From Salinicola salarius (GTDB lineage Bacteria > Pseudomonadota > Gammaproteobacteria > Pseudomonadales > Halomonadaceae), in the NCBI RefSeq assembly GCF_002179555.1, contig NZ_NHOU01000023.1:1-50530 (forward strand): 50,530 nt of DNA. The letters run 5' to 3'. The notes under the pieces are model-generated. The model saw nothing but the letters and a program-made list of their open reading frames with translations. It was not told where the DNA came from and did no database searches. The translations under genes were made by a program, and so were the position numbers. This document shows positions 7,739 through 15,290 of this stretch, one piece after another. Positions within the stretch are counted from its first letter, which is position 1; each line of letters begins with the position of its first letter.

Positions 7739-9157
7739 ATGGATACCGTCTCGTCGGCGACCGGCCGCCGCCTGCCTCCCTCGTGGGTGGCATTGATCAC
7801 TCGCCTTCATTTTTACGTCGGCCTGTTCGTCGGCCCTTTCCTGCTCGTGGCTGCGCTTTCCGGCATTGCCTATGCGCTGACGCCGCAGCTCGAAAACTGG
7901 CTCTATCAAGACGCCCTGACCACGCAGAGTCGCGGCGAATCCCAACCGCTGTCACGCCAGATCGAAGCGGCCCAGCATGTCGCTGGCATCGCTGCCGCAC
8001 CCGCCGCCGTTCGTCCTGCGCCAGAGCCGGGAACGACCACTCGAGTGTTGTTCGGTGGCGAAGCATTCGGCCCCTCCGAACACCGGGCGCTGTTCGTCGA
8101 CCCGGTCACACTGGAGATTCGCGGCGACATGCCGGTCTACGGCACCAGCGGCATACTACCGCTACGCACCGCCATCGATCAGTTCCACCGCAGCCTGCTG
8201 CTGGGGGATATCGGCCGACTCTACAGTGAACTGGCGGCGTCCTGGCTATGGATCGCCGCACTCAGCGGCGCCTTCCTGTGGTGGCGCCAGCGCCGAATCA
8301 CACGGCGGGCAGCAGGCCGGCAACGATTGCGCCGGCGTCATGCCACGCTGGGCATCGTGGCGCTGATCGGTCTGCTGTTCTTCTCGGCAACGGGGCTGAC
8401 CTGGTCGCAGTGGGCCGGCGGCAACATCGCTCAGCTGCGTCATGCCTGGGACTGGGGGACACCCGCTGTCTCCACCGATCTTGCAGCCTCGCATTCCGGC
8501 TCGGAGCGGGACGCCGATCCGCATGCGGCGCATCATGCCACTGCCGGACACGCCGGGATGAACATGGCACAGCCCTCGCCGCTGTCGCCTGGCGACTTCG
8601 ATCACGCCTTGAACGCGGCAAGAGCCGCCGGCATCGACGCCGACAGCGTCGAAATCGTGCCGCCGCCCTCACCGCGACAGGCCTGGACCATTCGTGAAGT
8701 GGCCAGGGAATGGCCGACCCAGGTCGATCAGGTGGCGCTCGATCCGCAAACGTTTGCCGTCACCGATCGGGCCGATTTCGCCACCTTCCCGCTGGCGGCC
8801 AAGCTGACTCGTTGGGGCATCGATCTGCACATGGGCATACTGTTCGGGCTGCCCAACCAGCTGGTACTGATCGCCTTCGCCACGGGCCTCGCGACATTGG
8901 TGTGCTGGGGCTACGCAATGTGGTGGCGCCGCCGCCCGTCTCTTGCCGGTGCCGCTTCCACCAGCGCCAACGCGCCGCAAGCTTTCACGGCGATCTACCG
9001 AGATCTTGGCACGCGAGCGAAGCTGGCGGTTGCCGCTATCGCCGTCGCGCTGGGGTACTCGCTGCCGGTCATGGGGGCCAGCCTTGCCGTGTTCGTGGTG
9101 GTCGACTGGCTACGCTGGCGGCTCGCCCGCCCCGCCACGGTCGTGACGTCGATCTGA
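7739..9157 (+). CDS. PepSY-associated transmembrane (PiuB-like) protein
   Basis: A 472-residue inner membrane protein with the PepSY-TM layout. TM1 is at about residues 22-45 (FYVGLFVGPFLLVAALSGIAYAL), with further helices near 160-180 (WLWIAALSGAFLWW), 200-220, 355-385 and 425-450. Two periplasmic segments carry the PepSY folds, with the conserved IDQFHRSLLLGD and the RWGIDLHMGILFGLPNQL blocks. A periplasmic loop is rich in His and Met (HAAHHATAGHAGMNM), a likely copper or iron site. Related proteins are proposed to reduce ferric-siderophore or copper substrates. The ATG at 7739 is chosen over upstream in-frame starts because it precedes TM1 and has GGAG before it. Confidence 0.85.
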   Translation: MDTVSSATGRRLPPSWVALITRLHFYVGLFVGPFLLVAALSGIAYALTPQLENWLYQDALTTQSRGESQPLSRQIEAAQHVAGIAAAPAAVRPAPEPGTTTRVLFGGEAFGPSEHRALFVDPVTLEIRGDMPVYGTSGILPLRTAIDQFHRSLLLGDIGRLYSELAASWLWIAALSGAFLWWRQRRITRRAAGRQRLRRRHATLGIVALIGLLFFSATGLTWSQWAGGNIAQLRHAWDWGTPAVSTDLAASHSGSERDADPHAAHHATAGHAGMNMAQPSPLSPGDFDHALNAARAAGIDADSVEIVPPPSPRQAWTIREVAREWPTQVDQVALDPQTFAVTDRADFATFPLAAKLTRWGIDLHMGILFGLPNQLVLIAFATGLATLVCWGYAMWWRRRPSLAGAASTSANAPQAFTAIYRDLGTRAKLAVAAIAVALGYSLPVMGASLAVFVVVDWLRWRLARPATVVTSI

Positions 9158-9255
9158 CGGCCGGATGTGATCACGTTGGCTGAGAGCGAGGCCAACCTGT
9201 GCTAAAACCTTCGGCTCACGCCAGAAAGGCCGTTTCGCATGCCAGGTATATCGCC

Positions 9256-9672
9256 ATGACCCGTACGCACCACCCCACGCCACGCTTTCAGATTCGCCTG
9301 GTCGCCGACAAGGAGATCGTGATCGGCCCCGGCAAGATCGACCTGCTGGAAGCGATCGAGCGACACGGCTCGATCGCGGCGGCGTGCCGCGAGATGCGCC
9401 TGAGCTACAAGAAGGCCTGGCAACTGCTCGATACCATGAACCGCCACCTGGCGGCGCCGGTGGTCAATACCGCCACCGGCGGCACCCAGCGCGGTGGCGC
9501 CACGCTGACCGATCTAGGCCGAGACATCATCCGGCATTACCGCCAGTTGACCGCGGACCTGACGGAACATGCCAGCGGCCGAGCCCTGCTGGACAGCCTC
9601 TCTACCCGCCACCAGGCCGAGCCGCCCCCGCTCGCCGATGCGAGGCCGGATTCGGAAAACGAACCCGATTGA
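9256..9672 (+). CDS. ModE-like molybdate regulator, DNA-binding domain only
   Basis: A 138-residue winged-helix protein of the ModE N-terminal family: IDLLEAIERHGSIAAACREMRLSYKKAWQLLDTMNR (about residues 30-65), then the wing ATGGTQRGGATLTDLGRDIIRHY. Full-length E. coli ModE is about 260 residues, with two molybdate-binding Mop/TOBE domains. Here the protein ends shortly after the helix-turn-helix with a hydrophilic tail, so metal sensing must occur otherwise or not at all. Upstream in-frame starts (GTG at 9199) exist; the ATG at 9256 fits the family. It precedes modABC, and the gap to modA carries a ModE-type operator. Confidence 0.82.
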   Translation: MTRTHHPTPRFQIRLVADKEIVIGPGKIDLLEAIERHGSIAAACREMRLSYKKAWQLLDTMNRHLAAPVVNTATGGTQRGGATLTDLGRDIIRHYRQLTADLTEHASGRALLDSLSTRHQAEPPPLADARPDSENEPD

Positions 9673-9695
9673 GCGCCGCGCTGCCCGATTTTTCC

Positions 9696-9724
9696 TCGAC
9701 CGTCGCGGTACCGACCGCTATAGT
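9696..9724 (+). promoter_or_regulatory. Candidate modABC promoter
   Basis: A -35-like TCGACC at 9696-9701 and a -10-like TATAGT at 9719-9724 with a 17-base spacer place the start near 9731, right at the left arm of the ModE operator. Confidence 0.5.
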
Positions 9725-9731
9725 GATTTCC

Positions 9732-9755
9732 CGTTATTTCCATTCAGACATAACG
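9732..9755. promoter_or_regulatory. ModE-type operator
   Basis: Perfect inverted arms CGTTAT (9732-9737) and ATAACG (9750-9755) are separated by 12 bases, 24 bp in all. This is the same arm sequence and overall length as the E. coli modA operator as I remember it. It overlaps the expected transcription start of modA and lies nine bases before its GTG start, ideal for molybdate-dependent repression. Confidence 0.8.
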
Positions 9756-9763
9756 AGAACATC

Positions 9764-10549
9764 GTGACTTCACCGGTACGCAAGACTCCTTTCTGTTTTC
9801 TGGCGCTGGCGCTCTCCATGCCGCTTGCCGCTCATGCCGCCGACGAGCAGGTTCAGGTCTACGCCGCCGCGTCGATGACCGATGCCATGGACGAGGCGAT
9901 CCGATCCTATGAATCCGATCACGACGTCGACATCGTCCCGATCTACGCCTCGTCTTCGACGCTCGCGCGCCAGATTGCCAACGGCGCGCCCGCCGATATC
10001 TACATCTCCGCCAACGAACAATGGATGGACTGGCTCGCGAAGCAGAACGTGCCGGTCGGCGAACGCGTGGATCTGCTGCGCAACCGGCTGGTACTGATCG
10101 CCCCCGCCACCAGCGACATCGCGGATTTCACGCCGGGCGGTGAGATCACCATCGCCTCACGCCTCGGCGATGGCGAGCGGCTTTCGGTGGGCGAAACCAG
10201 CCACGTACCGGCCGGCATCTATGCCAGGCAGGCATTGCAGGCGATTGGCGAATGGGATGGGCTGCAATCCCGCCTGGCCAACGGCGACAACGTGCGCGCT
10301 GCAATGGCCCTGGTCGAACGCGACGAAGCGCCGCTCGGGATCGTCTACGAAACCGATGCCAGGGCGAGCGACCGGGTCAGGGAAATCGGTGTCTTCACTG
10401 ACGACAGTCACGACCCCATCACCTATCCGCTCGCCATGGTGAATCCGGCACCGAGCGATGCGACCGACGCGTTCCGTCAATGGCTGGCCGGCGATGACGC
10501 GCTGGCGATCTTCTCCCGCTACGGCTTTACGCCCGTCGACGCCAACTGA
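9764..10549 (+). CDS. modA: Molybdate ABC transporter, periplasmic binding protein
   Basis: A 261-residue periplasmic protein with a clear signal peptide (about residues 1-26, FCFLALALSMPLAAHAA). The mature ModA fold then starts VQVYAAASMTDAMDEAI, with SSSTLARQIANGAPADIYISAN, which carries the oxyanion-contacting Ser residues, and later ETDARASDRV. It captures molybdate and delivers it to ModB. The start is a GTG at 9764; no in-frame ATG fits before the signal peptide, and the ModE operator lies directly upstream. modB follows after 14 bases and modC overlaps modB, so modABC is one operon. Confidence 0.93.
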   Translation: MTSPVRKTPFCFLALALSMPLAAHAADEQVQVYAAASMTDAMDEAIRSYESDHDVDIVPIYASSSTLARQIANGAPADIYISANEQWMDWLAKQNVPVGERVDLLRNRLVLIAPATSDIADFTPGGEITIASRLGDGERLSVGETSHVPAGIYARQALQAIGEWDGLQSRLANGDNVRAAMALVERDEAPLGIVYETDARASDRVREIGVFTDDSHDPITYPLAMVNPAPSDATDAFRQWLAGDDALAIFSRYGFTPVDAN

Positions 10550-10563
10550 GACCCGAGGCCTGG

Positions 10564-11277
10564 ATGCTAGTTGAGGCGATGGCGCTCTCCGATGCCGAAT
10601 GGCAGGCGATCGTGCTCAGCCTGAAGATCGCCGGCAGCGCTGTCGGCTGGATCCTGATCCCCGGCATCGCCGTCGCCTGGCTGCTGGCGCGTCACGAATT
10701 TCGCGGCAAGGCACTGCTCGACGGTCTGCTGCATCTGCCGCTGGTTCTGCCGCCGGTGGTCGTGGGCTATCTGCTGCTGCTCTCGCTGGGACGCAACGGC
10801 TGGCTGGGCCAGTGGCTGAATCAGGGATTCGGCTTCTCGCTCCCCTTCACCTGGCAAGGCGCCGCCGTCGCCGGTGGCGTGATGGCGTTTCCACTGCTGG
10901 TTCGCGCCGTCAGGCTCTCGCTCGAGGCCGTCGATCCCAAGCTGGAAGCCGCCGCGGGCACGCTGGGCGCCAATCGATGGCGGGTGCTGTTCACGATCAC
11001 GCTGCCGTTGGCAATACCGGGGTTGCTGACCGGTACGGTACTGGCGTTCGCCCGCGCGCTCTCGGAATTCGGCGCCACCATCACCTTTGCGTCGAACATC
11101 CCCGGCGAAACCCGCACCCTGCCGTTGGCGCTCTATACCCTGATCCAGACGCCGGGCAAGGAAGCCGCCGCCGCCAGACTCTGCGTACTGTCGATCGCGA
11201 TCGCCATGCTCTCGCTCATCGCGTCGGAATGGTTGGCCCGCCGTGCCAGGCTGCGTCTCGAGGAGCGTGACCGATGA
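10564..11277 (+). CDS. modB: Molybdate ABC transporter, permease
   Basis: A 237-residue inner membrane permease with five to six helices and the ABC-permease EAA loop (LEAAAGTLGANRWRVLFTITLPLAIPGLL, about residues 138-165) that contacts ModC. The N-terminal LSLKIAGSAVGWILIPGIAVAWLLAR and the LPPVVVGYLLLLSLGRNGWLG block are typical of ModB. It forms the channel for molybdate. The gene starts 14 bases after modA and its stop overlaps the modC start by ATGA. A second ATG at 10579 is possible as the true start. Confidence 0.93.
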   Translation: MLVEAMALSDAEWQAIVLSLKIAGSAVGWILIPGIAVAWLLARHEFRGKALLDGLLHLPLVLPPVVVGYLLLLSLGRNGWLGQWLNQGFGFSLPFTWQGAAVAGGVMAFPLLVRAVRLSLEAVDPKLEAAAGTLGANRWRVLFTITLPLAIPGLLTGTVLAFARALSEFGATITFASNIPGETRTLPLALYTLIQTPGKEAAAARLCVLSIAIAMLSLIASEWLARRARLRLEERDR

Positions 11278-12443
11278 GCGACGCTTCCCGCCATTCACCC
11301 CCTCTCGCGCATCTGCAGGCGGCGCCGGCCCGAGGCGGCGCCGATGCCCTGGAATGCCACGTACAGAAGCGTCTGGGCGACTTCAGCCTCGATATCTCGC
11401 TTTCGGTGCCTGCCAGCGGCGTGACGGCCCTGTTCGGCCAGTCGGGCAGCGGCAAGACCAGCCTGCTGAGGCTGATTGCCGGTCTCGATCGCCCCGATGC
11501 CGGTCGCGTCCGGCTCGGCGAGCGTACCCTGACAGACATCGCGAACCGCACTCACGTGCCGATCCACAAGCGTCAGCTGGGCGTCGTGTTTCAGGAGGCG
11601 CGGCTGTTTCCGCACTATCGGGTTCGCGGCAATCTCACCTATGGCATGCCGCCGAGCGCTCGTCCGTGTTTCGATGACCTGGTGTCGCTGCTGGGCATCG
11701 AGCCTCTCCTGGGACGCCTGCCGGGCACGCTTTCCGGTGGCGAAGCGCGGCGCGTCGCTATCGGCAGAGCGCTGCTGACCCAGCCTCGCCTGCTATTGAT
11801 GGACGAGCCGCTGACCGGGCTGGATGGCGAGCGCAAGCAGGAGCTATTGCGCTATCTCGTCCGCCTGACCCGGGAAATCGACATCCCGGTGGTCTACGTC
11901 AGTCACGATACCGCGGAGATTTCGGCGATAGCCGATCACCTGGCGCTCATCGAGCAGGGGCGCCTGACGGCTCATGGTCAGTTGGACGAGCTGATGATGC
12001 GGCTGGACCTGACCGACCGGCTGGGCGGCTTCGACGCCGCCACACGCCTCAGCGCCAAGGTGGTCGACCATGACAGCCGCTATTCGCTGACGCGGGTTGC
12101 TCTCGACGATGGCCAGACGCTGCGCATTCCGGCGATCGAACAGCCGCCCGGCACGCCGATACGCCTGCGCGTCGGCGTGCGCGACGTGGCGCTTGCCCAT
12201 GTCATGCCCGAGGGGACGAGTTACCGCAACGGCCTCAGTGCCGTGATCGAGGCGATCGAGCCATCGCCCCAGGCGCCAAGTGCCAGCGAAGTGCGGCTGC
12301 GTGTGGGTCGGCAGCGGCTGCGTGCCCGGCTCACCCGCCAGGCTTGTGACGAAATGCAACTAAAAGCGGGAATGATCGTCATCGGGCTCATCCGGAGCGT
12401 CGCGTTCGATTCGCGATTCCAGTCTGGAAACAAGGGCTTGTAG
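11274..12443 (+). CDS. modC: Molybdate ABC transporter, ATP-binding protein
   Basis: A 389-residue ATPase. Walker A is GQSGSGKTS (about residues 60-68), the Q-loop lies in GVVFQEARLFPHYRV, the signature is LSGGEARRVAIGRAL, Walker B is LLLMDEPLTGLD, and the H-loop is VYVSHD. The C-terminal 100 residues form the TOBE/Mop domain expected of ModC (GTSYRNGLSAVIEAIEPS...). Its N-terminus is about 20 residues longer than usual, with a low-complexity lead (MSDASRHSPPLAHLQAAPAR), so translation might start slightly later. It is coupled to modB by ATGA. The imported molybdate would feed the molybdenum cofactor of the neighbouring xanthine dehydrogenase. Confidence 0.94.
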   Translation: MSDASRHSPPLAHLQAAPARGGADALECHVQKRLGDFSLDISLSVPASGVTALFGQSGSGKTSLLRLIAGLDRPDAGRVRLGERTLTDIANRTHVPIHKRQLGVVFQEARLFPHYRVRGNLTYGMPPSARPCFDDLVSLLGIEPLLGRLPGTLSGGEARRVAIGRALLTQPRLLLMDEPLTGLDGERKQELLRYLVRLTREIDIPVVYVSHDTAEISAIADHLALIEQGRLTAHGQLDELMMRLDLTDRLGGFDAATRLSAKVVDHDSRYSLTRVALDDGQTLRIPAIEQPPGTPIRLRVGVRDVALAHVMPEGTSYRNGLSAVIEAIEPSPQAPSASEVRLRVGRQRLRARLTRQACDEMQLKAGMIVIGLIRSVAFDSRFQSGNKGL

Positions 12444-12511
12444 AAAACTCGAAAAAGACTGGCGAGCGGATCGGAAATCGAACGTATTTCTTTGTAACTT
12501 AATGTTTTACT

Positions 12512-12517
12512 TATAAT
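12512..12517 (+). promoter_or_regulatory. -10 element TATAAT before the Rsm-type RNA
   Basis: A perfect TATAAT lies in a very AT-rich stretch (12481-12540) and has only a weak -35 (TTTGTA, 15-base spacer). A loose dyad GTAA-N9-TTAC (12494-12510) overlaps the -35 region. It resembles the GacA half-site pattern, but the spacing is one base too long and it is too close to the -10. Confidence 0.45.
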
Positions 12518-12523
12518 TTCCTA

Positions 12524-12766
12524 TTCGCTTTATGAATAGAACCTCGTATAAACTGCCGATGGCAGGATGCCGCTGCAGCAAGGAAGCACCTTCAAGGACG
12601 ATGTGAATTCGCACGGAGTGCGATTAGGGACAGCATCCAGGGATCGACCGCAGTGCAACAGGACGTTGCCGGCCCTCAAGGTTGAGACTCGACAGGAAGT
12701 TGAGCGCGAATGGACTCGCTTCCGATTTCGGGTCGAATGGTGATCTACCCATTCCCCTTGGTTTTC
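12524..12766 (+). ncRNA. Candidate Csr/Rsm-type small RNA (RsmY/RsmZ/CsrB-like)
   Basis: Nine GGA motifs occur in about 150 bases (12565, 12582, 12596, 12615, 12628, 12641, 12661, 12695, 12712). Five sit in hairpin loops: GGCA-GGA-TGCC (12561-12571), TCGCAC-GGA-GTGCGA (12609-12623), GCAAC-AGGAC-GTTGC (12655-12669), CTCGAC-AGGAA-GTTGAG (12688-12704, one G-U) and GCGA-ATGGAC-TCGC (12706-12719). This is the architecture by which Rsm/Csr RNAs sequester CsrA/RsmA. A TATAAT at 12512-12517 would start it near 12524. A bulged GGG..GAATGG/CCATTC..CCC hairpin (12730-12757) followed by TTGGTTTT could end it. Both ends are estimates. No protein-coding frame in the gap looks real. Confidence 0.72.
12730..12766 (+). 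terminator. Possible terminator of the Rsm-type RNA
   Basis: GGG plus GAATGG pairs with CCATTC plus CCC around an 8-base loop, with a two-base bulge, and is followed by TTGGTTTT. It is weaker than a classical intrinsic terminator. Confidence 0.4.
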
Positions 12767-12837
12767 ACCTGTTTCGCTTTCATCGGCTTCGCTCTGGCTC
12801 TCTCTTGCTTTCCCGCTCTTCCTGATTCCCGCACCGA

Positions 12838-13485
12838 TCACGGGGTCGATGCATCACGCTGGCGCACGCCGCAGCCTTTCAAGATGACCTGACACAGGAA
12901 GTCGCTGGCCGAGCGGAAATCCTCGGCATCGAGCGCTTTGCGTTGAGTGATGCCGACGATCTGCGTTTCGAAGTCGGCGTAGTGCTGCGTCGCCGACCAG
13001 ATCAGAAAAATCAGCCACACCGGGTCCACCGGGTCCATCAACCCTCGCTCCGCCCACTCGCGGAAAACCTGGGTGCGGGATTCCACCCATTCCCGCATGT
13101 CACCGAAGTGCGATTCCTTCAGAAACGGCGCCCCTTGAAGTATCTCGCTGGCGAACAGTCGCGAGCTCTGCGGGTGAGTCTGGCTCAGGCGCATCTTGCT
13201 GCGAATGAAAGCCTCCAGCACCTCCGCCGGATCATCGTCGGCGCTGATATCGCTCAGCATCTCGTTCCAGCGCCACATCGTGCGCTCCAGCAGCGTGATG
13301 TAGAGCCGCCGCTTGCTGCCGACGTAATACAGAACGTTCGACTTCGGAATACCGGCCGCCGCCGCAATCGCCTGAATGCTCGCACCACGGTAGCCATGCC
13401 GGGCGAATACGCTCTCCGCAGCATCGAAAATGCGCTGCTCGTTGCGCTCCCGAACCGTGGCTTCGGGAAGATTGTGATTGCCCAC
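12838..13485 (-). CDS. TetR-family regulator, RutR-like
   Basis: A 215-residue TetR-type repressor. The helix-turn-helix is at about residues 15-60 (RIFDAAESVFARHGYRGASIQAIAAAAGIPKSNVLYYVGSKRRLY). The C-terminal ligand domain resembles the RutR/YcdC type (FASEILQGAPFL, WVESRTQVFREWAERGLMDPVDPVWLIFLIWSATQHYADF). E. coli RutR binds uracil/thymine and controls pyrimidine and purine catabolism including xdh-related genes. Here the gene is divergent from xdhA, and a TGACC-N4-GGTCA palindrome of the RutR type lies between them. Together these make it the likely repressor of the purine catabolic operon, although the inducer could be a purine. Confidence 0.83.
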   Translation of the reverse strand: MGNHNLPEATVRERNEQRIFDAAESVFARHGYRGASIQAIAAAAGIPKSNVLYYVGSKRRLYITLLERTMWRWNEMLSDISADDDPAEVLEAFIRSKMRLSQTHPQSSRLFASEILQGAPFLKESHFGDMREWVESRTQVFREWAERGLMDPVDPVWLIFLIWSATQHYADFETQIVGITQRKALDAEDFRSASDFLCQVILKGCGVRQRDASTP

Positions 13486-13635
13486 CTGGACTCCTTAAGC
13501 ACTTCAACCAGATTGAACCCGGACAACGCTCCAGGCGCTTGAGACCCACGGCCTCCGGGTCATTTCCTCGCCACAAGATAACCGACGCCGATGCTATGCT
13601 GAATCCAGACGATTGTCTGCCGATGGCGCACTCGC

Positions 13636-13665
13636 CTGGCCGTAACTGGCCGTAACTGGCCGTAA
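13636..13665 (+). repeat. Three tandem copies of the 10-mer CTGGCCGTAA
   Basis: Three perfect, uninterrupted 10-bp units lie between the divergent RutR-like gene and xdhA, about 50 bases upstream of the RutR-type palindrome. One helical turn per unit would place any bound protein on one DNA face. Confidence 0.7.
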
Positions 13666-13711
13666 AAAGAGAGCTTGCCATGAGCGGCATAATCAAAGAG
13701 GCTGACAAAAG

Positions 13712-13727
13712 CTGACCGATCGGTCAG
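13712..13727. promoter_or_regulatory. RutR-type operator
   Basis: CTGACCGATCGGTCAG is a perfect 16-bp palindrome matching the RutR pattern TTGACCA-N2-TGGTCAA in its TGACC...GGTCA core. It lies between the RutR-like regulator and xdhA and could control both directions. Confidence 0.75.
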
Positions 13728-13802
13728 GATTCCCCTGCAAGGTCGCCGGCCTTCGTCCCGGCGTCGAATGGCGACCCGTACAATGACAACGGCAGATCTC
13801 CG

Positions 13803-15273
<1,471 letters not shown>

Positions 15274-15290
<17 letters not shown>

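Noticed and set aside
12493-12510. GacA-type box before the Rsm-type RNA (TGTAAC...TTTTAC)
   Set aside because: The dyad spacing is one base longer than the GacA consensus and it overlaps the -35 instead of lying far upstream, so it is not annotated as a site.
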